Assembly: GCA_019973155.2 (NCBI GenBank)
Contig: BPQB01000003.1
Span: 62,001 to 126,000 of the forward strand
Reading direction: 5' to 3'
Length of the DNA: 64,000 bases
From: Phanerochaete sordida
Lineage: Eukaryota > Basidiomycota > Agaricomycetes > Polyporales > Phanerochaetaceae
Below, in pieces: positions 56,102 through 64,000 of the stretch (its first letter is position 1; every line of letters starts with the position of its first letter). The notes below the pieces were generated by a model, which worked only from the letters and a program-made list of their open reading frames with translations, did no database searches and was not told the DNA's origin. Both the position numbers and the translations under genes were made by a program.

Positions 56102-57986
56102 ATGACCACAGTGGCTAGCATCCCCGCCGTGTCGTCGTCCGCGACGCTTTGGGCTACCCGTACGTCGCCCATGGCTCCCACCGTCCCCCGCTACCCGCTT
56201 ATTGACTTTGATCCCTACCTCCAGCATCCAAGGAATGGGTCATCCCTGCCAAACCCAAGCCGGGTCGTAAGCCGAAGAAAGATCCCCTGCCTCCCCCCAC
56301 GGATGATCCCGAGGTATATGCATCGGAACGCTTTCCCCGCTCGCGTGCTCATCATCTCCGGTGATGCTTCCAGGTCGATGCCAAGGGCCGTCGCGTGCAA
56401 AATCGGTACGTGCATACGGTATACGCGCGCCGACGTCACTCACTCGCGTCCGTAGGGCCGCACAGCGCGCATTTCGCGAGCGGAAGCAGAACCAGCTGGC
56501 CGAGCTCCAGCTCAAGGTCCAGCAGTACGAGCAAGGCGAGATTGAGCGCAACGTCGCCCTGCAGAACATTGCCAAACGTCTCAAGGAAGAGAACGAAAAG
56601 CTTCGCAAAGAGAATAGTCTCCTTCAGGAGAGGCTTGCCGCCGTCGAGCAAGAGCGGGACACTCTTCGTGAGGTGTCTCGTAAGCGATGGCGGGAAGAGG
56701 CATCGCCGTGCAACAGTGACAGTGCCATGAATGCGCCTCAGCCCAAGAGAGCCAAGGTATCTATCGATCCCTTCGACGCATTCAACCATGAACCTGCTAC
56801 TCCCACTCCTTACACGTCTTCTCCCTCTTCCATCGCTTCCTCTCCCTCCTCCTTCGAGCATAGCAGCTTCTCGCCTATCCCGTCCCTCCCTCCCAGAGAC
56901 GTCCCCGTGTTCGGGCAGCCGAACACCCTCAGTAACATCTTCGACTTCATCTCCTCGGGGAAGACGAACGTGTTCGAGGCCGGAGGTGGCCTGGATAACT
57001 TCAACTGTGGCTTCTGCACTGACAGCACGCCGTGTGTCTGTCGGGAACTGGCTATGCAGAGCTCTGCTGAGCAGCGCTTCCCCGCCCCTCCCCTGAAGGT
57101 CGAGCACACCGAGAGACGCCCGCTTTCTCTTCAGGCTGACGTGCAGCAGCTCGCCACTCCTCAGGCTCAACCTCTACTCCAGTCTGAGCAGGAGCATGCA
57201 TCTATCCTGGACAACCTCCCAGCTTACCAACCTCCTGTACCTCTCCGCCGCCGTAATGCTGGGAAGCCGGCTACCAACTCTATTTTCCCTGTGTCATTCC
57301 CGTCTTCTACCGCAGTACCCACGTGCACCGGCGACCCTTCCAACTGTCCGGCGTGCGCGGACGACGCCTTCGGTAAGGCGTTCTGCGCCGCAATCAGCAA
57401 GTCCGTCGCGTCCAACAACCCGTGCAATGCCTGCCCCTCTCGCTCGGGTGGTGGCGGGTGCGGTTCGTCTGGCGGAGGCTGCTGTGGGAACCCTGCTGGC
57501 TGTGGTAGCGGTCGTGGGAGCGGTTCCCCTGCGGCGACAGCCAATAACGCCGCTGCCCAGTCCGCGCCTGCGGCCCCGGCGGAGCCAGACGACACGATCT
57601 CGTGCGACGATGCGTGGCGCCAGATCAAGTCCCACCCCAACGTCAGCTTTGCGGACCTCGACCTCCTCGCAGACGTTGTGGCTAGACGATCCAAGTGTAC
57701 CGGGCCCCGTGTGGAGATTTTCCCAGCGCCGGGCAGCGTCACCCCGGAGCGAGGCCTCTCCCCTCCCACAGTCCCGTCTGTCGCCGCGCCCTCGCCGACC
57801 GTGGCAGCCCCACCCGCTGACACTCGGTTCCCTGTACCCAGCAGAAGTGGCCGCCACTCGCCGTCGCTGCAGCTCGTTCCGCAGGAGGTGCTCGTCCAGT
57901 GCGGCAGGCAGCGGGTCAGAGAAGTTAACGCCGACGGCGTGCGGGATGCGCTGCGGCTGCTGGACTTGAAGTTCTCCTTGCCCTAA
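56102..57986 (+). CDS. HAPX: HapX iron-responsive bZIP transcription factor
   Basis: HapX binds the CCAAT-binding complex and represses iron-using genes, or activates iron uptake, when iron is scarce. Four exons (56102-56159, 56225-56313, 56374-56405, 56456-57986) sum to 1,710 nt, 569 aa. The Hap4-like CCAAT-complex contact is TPSKEWVIPAKPKPGRKPKK (residues 19-38). The basic region is GRRVQNRAAQRAFRERKQNQ, followed by a leucine-zipper coiled coil (KRLKEENEKLRKENSLLQER). Cysteine-rich regions, which bind Fe-S clusters in studied HapX, are CGFCTDSTPCVC (about 244-255), CTGDPSNCPACADDAFGKAF and a Gly/Cys run (CGSSGGGCCGNPAGCG). A C-terminal block has SCDDAWRQIKSHPNVSFADL and VVARRSKCTGPRVE. The start is fixed by the short first exon. 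Confidence 0.94.
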
Positions 57987-58071
57987 GCGAGGGCGCGGCA
58001 GTTCCAGCTGGTACATATATCTATGACCTACTTTACCACGGATACGTTCACTTGAGACTGGGAAAAGTCGT

Positions 58072-60648
58072 TTACTGTAGTATAGCATGTTTATTATGAG
58101 ATATGGTACGTGAGACAGCCTGCGTGTGCCGCATCGTCTTTCCCCTCCTTGAGCGTTCTCCAAAACGTCTTGCCCCAAAGTTCTGCACGATTCTTTTCAG
58201 CTTGAAACGAAGTACGCGACGCGACCGCTTGTTAAGCGGCGGGATACCATGGGGTGCGAGTTTCCTGAAGGCCACGGCGAGCGTACGCAGGTTGGCTTCC
58301 GCGAGCTCTGAAGGGAACGGCGCGAAGCGTTCCCATGACCGCAGGAGAATCCGGCGCGCTGCCGAGAATGCCCGCACGGCAAAGTAGGCACTGGCGAGTG
58401 CATCCACGGACGGCACATCGGGTTGAATGTCATCCTTGAGCATGAGCTGGAAAATGCGAGCAGCTTCTTTGGGGTGCCGAAGACGGGCGTATCCATGCAC
58501 GAGGATCGTGTAAAGCACAGGGTCCGTACCGTAGCCTGCCTCCTTGGCGCGCTCCAAGACCTTCTCCGCCGTGCGCACGTCGCCGGACAACGCGTATCCT
58601 TGCATGATGGTGGCGAAGTGATATTCGTTCGGGTGCATGCCACGCGCCAACATAATGCGAAGGGCTGTCCTGGCGGTGGACATGTTGCGCTTCACAAGAG
58701 CTTCCTGTCGCATGATGAGGTCGACCATCGCGCGATCGGGCCGTATATTTCGGGACTGGAGAGACTGCAGGAGGCGTCGCGTGATCCCACGGAACGTGGG
58801 CTTCCCCCGGAGGATGTTCTTCGCCATTTGCTCGAGTATGCCGGGCGCCGGACCAGGATCGAGATGCGACGAGGTGTCAGGGGTAAAGGGTTGGCCACTG
58901 TTTGCGGCCGCAGCGACAGCAGTCCAGCCGCGAGGATACTGCGATGCTAATCTCTTCCCGATTATGGCATCAAGTAGGATGTTGACGTGTCGCAGAGTGG
59001 GTCGAATACGTCTGGGTACCGCCAACAGAGTGTTCTTGAGTTGTCGAGGGGAGACTTTCTCTTGACTGATGAGATAGGACATGAAAACCTCGATGGTCTC
59101 CTCGTTGGGCTCCAGTCCGACGTCACGCATAAGTCGCGTGAGGACCCTCATGCCGGGTAAGCCTTTCGCTTCCAAAACGCCTTTGAGCAAAGCGTTCAGG
59201 ATGCGGATGCTTATGCCGACACCCGTGGGTCCAAGGACCGGCTCGTCCGAAGGGCCATCTTTCAGGCCAAGATCCCTCAAGACTGATAAAGCGGATGGAA
59301 TGTCCTTGCATGTTGTTGCGGTGATACGCAGCGCGACTGAGACCTGACCAACGGCGCAGTAAGCGCGGACCAAGGCAGCGATGTAGATGTCGTCCGCCCG
59401 AACGCCGAAATGTTTCACGCGTTCGACCATGTCGACAGCGAGGGAAATATCGCGCATGCGCGCCGCGTAATTCGTCAACATAGTGAACGTGGCAATATCG
59501 GGGGAAAGTGTAGGGTACCGCTGGGATGCCGCAGGGCCCGAGTTCGACGTTTGGGGCTTGTCTTCATCGGCGGTAGTGCTGTTTTCACGATCTCGGGTAT
59601 GAGGGAAATGAGTCGACGGGTTGTCGAAGAAAGCCAGGTATTTGAGGGCACTCCGAACATCGCGGGTATCGAGAGAGAGTTGGATCAAGCTGTTCACCAC
59701 TGCCGTCGCGTTGCGCTCCCCGAGGTCCTGCAAGGAACCAAGAGCCTGCGACTGCACGAGAGAGTCGCGTCCCAGAGAACGGTAAGACGACACCAGTAAG
59801 GCGTGCGTCGACGCGTCCATGGGGAAGCCCGCGTCCTCCATCCAGCCTAGGCAGTCTTTGACCTTCGCGAGATCGCGATTGCGGAGGTGTCCTGAGACCA
59901 AGGTGTGGTAGGTCCTGCGATTGGGTACTATTTTCTCCTCTTCGAATTCTTCTAGAACGCCGTCGAGTAGCCCGAAGTGAGATATCTCCACGAGAGCTCG
60001 TGCTCTCCAGTTGAGGAGACGGGAAGTCGTACGCCCGGTCTGACGCCGGCCCAGAGCGACCAGAGAGGGCATCTCGGCCCATTGCGCGGTTTGCGCGAGC
60101 TGATATGCAACACCTTCGTAGGCATTTTGCTTGAACCTGCAGCCAAAGTACCGCGCCAGCAGGAACACTTGACATGCACGGCGAGGTACGCCGGTGTTCA
60201 CCATCAACACTGCTAGCTGTCGAGCCTTGTCGGGATCTTCGAGGTGAGACACGGCTTCTGGGTTCCGCGCAAGAGCCTTGAGATCTTCGACAGTACAGTC
60301 CGCAGCCCTCCGCCTGAAGAGCCTGTCGACCATCTGCACCAAGTCCGCCCGGGGCTGAGGCAGGGACCGGAATGCGTAGATGTGAGGCCGCACATGCTCT
60401 TTCTTCTCTCCTCTTCCGCGATTGTTGCTCGAGTTGGACGCTTTCGAGTTTTTGTGCCGCTTGGAGTCCTCCGCCAGGGTTATGGGAGCGACGAAGATTG
60501 CGCGAGCCTGCAGGGCTAGAGCTGCAGACATGCATCGCTTGCGGAATGTCTGGAGATGAGGAAGGGGAGGGAGGAATTGACCGCGTCCTGTGAGCTGTAG
60601 TGCGGCGCGATGAAGATGCCCAAAAATCTGCGAGGCTCTCCAGAGCAT
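58072..60648 (-). CDS. Pentatricopeptide-repeat protein, probably mitochondrial
   Basis: This is an intronless 858-aa frame. PPR segments run through much of the protein, for example VPNRRTYHTLVSGHLRNRDL, MDASTHALLVSSYRSLGRD, GMHPNEYHFATIMQGYALSG and GTDPVLYTILVHGYARLRHP. The N-terminus (MLWRASQIFGHLHRAALQLT) is basic and free of acids, suiting mitochondrial import. A Lys/Asn/Ser linker follows (SKRHKNSKASNSSNNRGRG). The C-terminus is basic (RRVLRFKLKRIVQNFGARR). PPR proteins bind organellar RNA; the target and orthologue are unknown. The stop lies 85 bp from that of HAPX, in convergent orientation. It differs in sequence from the PPR gene at 806-3082. Confidence 0.87.
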   Translation of the reverse strand: MLWRASQIFGHLHRAALQLTGRGQFLPPLPHLQTFRKRCMSAALALQARAIFVAPITLAEDSKRHKNSKASNSSNNRGRGEKKEHVRPHIYAFRSLPQPRADLVQMVDRLFRRRAADCTVEDLKALARNPEAVSHLEDPDKARQLAVLMVNTGVPRRACQVFLLARYFGCRFKQNAYEGVAYQLAQTAQWAEMPSLVALGRRQTGRTTSRLLNWRARALVEISHFGLLDGVLEEFEEEKIVPNRRTYHTLVSGHLRNRDLAKVKDCLGWMEDAGFPMDASTHALLVSSYRSLGRDSLVQSQALGSLQDLGERNATAVVNSLIQLSLDTRDVRSALKYLAFFDNPSTHFPHTRDRENSTTADEDKPQTSNSGPAASQRYPTLSPDIATFTMLTNYAARMRDISLAVDMVERVKHFGVRADDIYIAALVRAYCAVGQVSVALRITATTCKDIPSALSVLRDLGLKDGPSDEPVLGPTGVGISIRILNALLKGVLEAKGLPGMRVLTRLMRDVGLEPNEETIEVFMSYLISQEKVSPRQLKNTLLAVPRRIRPTLRHVNILLDAIIGKRLASQYPRGWTAVAAAANSGQPFTPDTSSHLDPGPAPGILEQMAKNILRGKPTFRGITRRLLQSLQSRNIRPDRAMVDLIMRQEALVKRNMSTARTALRIMLARGMHPNEYHFATIMQGYALSGDVRTAEKVLERAKEAGYGTDPVLYTILVHGYARLRHPKEAARIFQLMLKDDIQPDVPSVDALASAYFAVRAFSAARRILLRSWERFAPFPSELAEANLRTLAVAFRKLAPHGIPPLNKRSRRVLRFKLKRIVQNFGARRFGERSRRGKTMRHTQAVSRTISHNKHAILQ

Positions 60649-61323
60649 GGACAGCCAGGGGAGGGCCGCGGTTCAATCTCGCCGAGGCTAAAGGTGGACA
60701 TTGAGTTGCAGCGAGATAGGAAGCATGTCTGGCTGACCTTCCACCTGCTAATCGAGCTGTAAGCTGCCTGCCCGTAGACGCATGCGCTCCTCCTGGGTCC
60801 GGACAAGAGTACAAAGGGCGAGGAGTGCCCCGCTGTCGACGTTGTAGAGCGGCGCGCTCACATGCGCTCAGGCGTCCCGTAACTTTCTTTCGCGCCATTT
60901 TTGCCCGACATGCTCTGGATACGGTATTTTAAGTGCAGAATTTCATGACAAGCCCCCGAAACGGACGCAGGCGCCTGCTTGAGCCTTGAGCTGAACAAGA
61001 GCTGAATTTCCACTAGTGTCTCTACAGTACCACCTCGACATCGGACGTGAATGCGCCGCGCCCGCCCACATTACATGTATTGCACTGCGTTTTGGAAAAG
61101 CATGCCACCCGTTTACTGCGCAATTTATGGATGAGAAGTATCAATTGCATGATGACGTTCGACACGGGGTTGGCTATCACAACGTTGACTTTGAGGTGCG
61201 CTTCCTCGTGTGCAATGCACTGTCGAATGCACTCATTACTCCCTGCAGTGCAACCTGCCTCTACGCGAAACCCTGAACAGAGGACCCGCACGCCACTGTT
61301 CTGCCTGACCTCTGAGCTCATGA
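60649..61323. other. Upstream region of the PPR gene
   Basis: These bases contain the PPR promoter and, further right, a plus-strand frame around 61120-61190 (MDEKYQLHDDVRHGVGYHN) ending at a GTGCGC donor-like site. That might be an earlier exon of the small gene at 61324-61654, but I could not join them. Nothing else was recognised. Confidence 0.4.
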
Positions 61324-61654
61324 CGATGTGTCGTCACGAGTTATGCCGCGGGACTCTGGAGACCAACCCCCACGTTTACGTATACGTCTGCTGCTGAGAA
61401 GCTGCGTAACCAGACCGGGCCAACGCTGAAATTCGTGTTCAACACAGCAGCATCCGCTGTCTCTTCGACCGGTGCGCGGACTGAAACCGGTACGTCTCTC
61501 AGACACAGATTTAGCTCTAGTCAGACGCAGTCATACCACTGTCGCTGAGGGCCGCAGCCACCGGTCGTCCGCTACTGCCGTCTCCCCGTCTGACTTGGTC
61601 TCGCAATACCAAGCGCAAGTGCAAGCGCGGCTCGCCCGAACAGAGCGCAAATAG
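61324..61654 (+). CDS. Probable 3' exons of an unrecognised small gene
   Basis: A coding-like segment on the plus strand, open from 61324, reads VVTSYAAGLWRPTPTFTYTS, then AAEKLRNQTGPTLKFVFNTA and ASAVSS. A 49-nt intron (61472-61520, GTGCGC..CTAG) would join it in frame to RRSHTTVAEGRSHRSSATAV and SPSDLVSQYQAQVQARLART, ending ERK and TAG (61652-61654). A second donor (GTACGT at 61490) also fits the frame but gives a 31-nt intron, short even here. The final segment looks helical. The 5' end is not defined: no ATG lies in the open frame, so at least one earlier exon is needed. The protein matches nothing I know. Confidence 0.4.
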
Positions 61655-62523
61655 GTAGCTCTGCTACTGCTATTGCTCTTCGGCCGCGCTGACGTTGATA
61701 GCCATGAAACCATGCGATCCGGCTAGCAACACCCTCGATGACCTGTCACAGCATGGAGCTCGGTCTGTGCAACATACGGAATTGGTAAGTTGGTGGGAAT
61801 CTTGACCTTTGGAGTGACCCGATTTTGGGTCGTACGAGACAGGGCACTGGCTGGTCTAGATTCGAGTGAGGCGGGGGAGGGGGAAAGACCGGAGTCATGG
61901 ACAACGCCGTCGTGGGTTTCTCATCGCCGCAGTGTGCGGACATGAGAGAGCTTGGTCGGACGAGCAGCGGTGCACGGCCGCGCAAAACGGAGGGAAAGCG
62001 TACAGGATTGCGTTCGCGCTTGTTCTCGAGTTCGCCTCGTGTGCGATAGCGTCAAAGGGACTGTGCCTGCATCAGATGCCTTTTCGCTCTGACATGCAAG
62101 GCCTAGCTCATCGTTTTGCGAGGTTAACCCCGTCCGAGGCACTGCATTGCACAGGTCCAGTGGCCGCTGCCGCGAGGTCATTGGAGGACATCCGAGCCCG
62201 TGCGCTGATCTCGCCGGGAACATGTGAGCCCAATTGGGTGATTGGCTACCGCCGTCTCCCATCCGTCGACCTTTGTCCGATACCTGATCTTGTTGGGACC
62301 TTTTCTCACCAGAGCGTCTTCCCCTCGGTCCGTCGTTTTCTCTCTTCGGCATGGAGCGCTGATAGTGAAGGCTATCCAGGTCCATGTTTGAGGATGACAA
62401 CCGACGTGACTCGGCAAATGTTCATTAGACGGCGCATCTGTTCACTGTTCAAGATGTCCTATAAAACCAGTCAGGTCCGCCGCAGATCTCACCACCTCAC
62501 CTTCACCCACCGCTTCTTTTTCG
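61655..62523. promoter_or_regulatory. Promoter region of the AMP-binding ligase gene
   Basis: These 869 bp precede the ligase start. A CCAAT box (62230-62234) overlaps an inverted one (62233-62237), and a third (ATTGG, 62241-62245) follows, about 280 bp before the ATG. CCAAT boxes are the target of the CCAAT-binding complex. No gene was recognised in the region. Confidence 0.45.
62460..62466 (+). promoter_or_regulatory. TATA box of the AMP-binding ligase gene
   Basis: TATAAAA stands 58 nt before the end of a C/T-rich leader that runs directly into the ATG at 62524. This distance is normal for a fungal TATA promoter with a short 5' leader. Confidence 0.6.
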
Positions 62524-64000
62524 ATGCCTCTCTACAAGACCCACATCAGCATATTGCACCAGATCGCCACCGAGCACCCCGACTCGCCTGCCTTCCAGGT
62601 ACCGCAGTACGACCCGGAGACCCAACGGATACTGCGATGGCATCCAGTCTCTTACAGCCGCTTCTTCGCTGATGTCGAGCACTTTGCACGATACTGGTCG
62701 CACAAGCTGGCGGCGAACGGCATCCCCCGTTCCTCAGTCGTTGGCGTGTGGTGAGTCTCATCCTTCAGCCGACAGGAAGATCCTCTAACTCTCATTGGCA
62801 GGCTTGGTGGCATGACCTATGTCGATGCTCTTCACATCTACTCTATCGTACGCGCCGGCTACGTACCACAACTGTTCTCCCTCCGGCTACCAAACCCAGA
62901 CGTCATCTTCGAGCTCCTGCTGAAGTCCGACGGCAAGGCGCTCATCTACGATCTGTCCTTCGGCACTGTCCCGTCTCAGGGTTCAGTGAAGACATGGGCC
63001 GCGGTGGACGCGCGCACGGAAGAGGTGCGCTCGTTCACCCTGCCCCCGGTGGAAGAGGGCAGGAACGGCGACGAGACCCTGATGATTTTCCACACATCGG
63101 GCTCGACATCCGGGCGGCCGAAATTGGTCCCCTGCAGCTATTCCTGGTGGGATTTCCAAATGCAAAAGGCCAAGCGGGCCACGGTACCCCATAACCCTGC
63201 TCGGAAGGACGTCACGACATGGATGTAAGTAGCCCGGCTACCATTAGCACGCAGCGACTGACCGACTGCGCAGGGGAAGCATGTGCCACATAGGCCAGAC
63301 CATCATGTTCGCGGGTGCTATGCAACATGCGGCTTGTACGGTCCAGCCGTCCTGCCAAGCGTTCCCCTCCTCGGAGCTCATGGACATGATCGCGCTCTGC
63401 GGTCTCAACCGCATGGTTCAGTTCCCTACCTACCTCGCCATCCATCTTAGGAATTCCCGCCGCGACCCGAAGCTCTTGGCCATGCTCCAGGGCATTGACC
63501 AGATCTTTTACTCCGGGCTTAAGCTCGCCCAGGAAGATGAAGAGTGGGTCCACCGGCATGGAATCAAGGTCGTCAACTGCTTCGGTAACACCGAATGCAC
63601 GATCATGCTCCTTTCGGATACCGAGTGGAAGGGTATGAACGCCCCTTTGGCTCCGGTGCCGGGTACCTCTTATGGCTTCATGCCACTCGCCTCCGAGGCA
63701 GAGAAGACCTTCGAGAACGCCAACGCACGCCTTCTTGAGCTCGTCATCCTCTCCTCGTCCCTGGACTGCCCCGATCGCTCGCTGCGCGCTGCGGACGGTC
63801 ACTACCACACCGGCGATCTCTTCCTCGAAGTCGCTCCCGGTCGCTACGTCTCCCGCGGCCGCGATGACGATTGGATCAAGTCCGAGAACTCGCTGCGCTG
63901 CGACACGAAGGCAATCGAGGACAACGTGCGCCAGACATGTGCTGATCTCATCGAGAACTGCATTGTCGTTGGCAACGGCCGGCCATCGCCAGCGCTGTTC
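62524..64000 (+). CDS. AMP-binding adenylate-forming ligase, 3' end missing
   Basis: This is an acyl-CoA synthetase/NRPS-like adenylation enzyme that activates a carboxylic acid as its adenylate. Exons 62524-62750, 62802-63224 and 63274 to the right edge give one frame. The N-terminus is MPLYKTHISILHQIATEHPD. The core motifs are LMIFHTSGSTSGRPKLVPCS (P-loop-like A3), NCFGNTECTIML (A5), HYHTGDLFLE (A7) and GRYVSRGRDDDWIKSENSL (A8 region), and the sequence stops within VVGNGRPSPALF. The A10 lysine and anything after it, such as a carrier or reductase domain, lie outside the window. It could therefore be a stand-alone ligase or the start of an NRPS-like reductase. The substrate is unknown. Confidence 0.9.

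Noticed and set aside
59585..60898. A 437-aa minus-strand frame overlapping the PPR gene at 58072-60648.
   Set aside because: It is out of frame with clear PPR repeats and is Arg/Ser-rich throughout, as expected of a shadow frame.

Overview
This window looks like a gene-dense stretch of a basidiomycete chromosome, most likely an Agaricomycete. The evidence is moderately high GC, many very short introns (mostly about 45-65 nt with GT..AG ends), alternating gene orientation with short shared promoters, and typical fungal proteins (HapX, Byr4, Mim2, Sls1, Sec39, DHA1 and anion:cation symporter transporters). Nothing here is bacterial: there are no operons, Shine-Dalgarno sites, insertion sequences or CRISPR arrays. 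I saw no convincing tRNA or rRNA gene and no intact transposon. Intron boundaries were read by eye. For MIM2, CYP8, DHA1, GGT, AFG3, NIP7, SEC39, the 893-aa protein, CGR1, the 116-aa protein, the DUF423 protein, the zinc-finger protein and HAPX, the exon lengths I derived sum to a multiple of three with a continuous reading frame.

Layout. 0-6.4 kb: the 5' end of a sugar transporter (-), MIM2 (+) overlapping tail to tail with a PPR protein (-), the spliceosomal U-box cyclophilin CYP8 (+) and ESCRT-III VPS20 (-). 6.4-8.5 kb: no confident gene. 8.5-15.2 kb: a DHA1 drug transporter (+), a cytosolic-type gamma-glutamyltransferase with microexons (+) and a mitochondrial-type PP2C phosphatase (-). 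15.7-22.4 kb: the m-AAA protease AFG3 (+), an allantoate-permease-like transporter (-) and urease accessory ureD (-), with a cluster of GATA sites upstream of the transporter. 22.9-34.0 kb: BYR4 (-), NRDE2 (-), NIP7 (+), SEC39 (+). 34.4-43.8 kb: a long Ser/Pro-rich protein of unknown function (-), CGR1 (+), a small hydrophilic protein behind a CRE/TATA promoter (+), SPB1 (-), a DUF423 membrane protein (+). 44.2-54.2 kb: a C2H2-like zinc-finger protein (+), VPS18 (+), and SLS1 carrying three AT-hooks (-). 54.2-56.1 kb: no confident gene, but signs of a cryptic transcript. 56.1-60.6 kb: the iron regulator HAPX (+) and a second PPR protein (-). 60.6-64 kb: a probable small unrecognised gene, then the start of an AMP-binding ligase running off the right edge.

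Themes. Several proteins serve mitochondria: Mim2, two PPR proteins, the PP2C, Afg3 and Sls1. NIP7, CGR1 and SPB1 are all 60S-ribosome assembly factors lying within about 13 kb, and the first two each need a rare GC-AG intron. Membrane traffic is represented by VPS20, SEC39 and VPS18. The transporter next to ureD suggests scavenging of ureide nitrogen. HapX, with its cysteine-rich motifs and a nearby GATA-type site, points to iron homeostasis. I did not find a wholly new multi-gene system. The most notable items are the microexons and GC-AG introns, the AT-hook array in SLS1, the regulatory motif clusters, and two cryptic coding regions.
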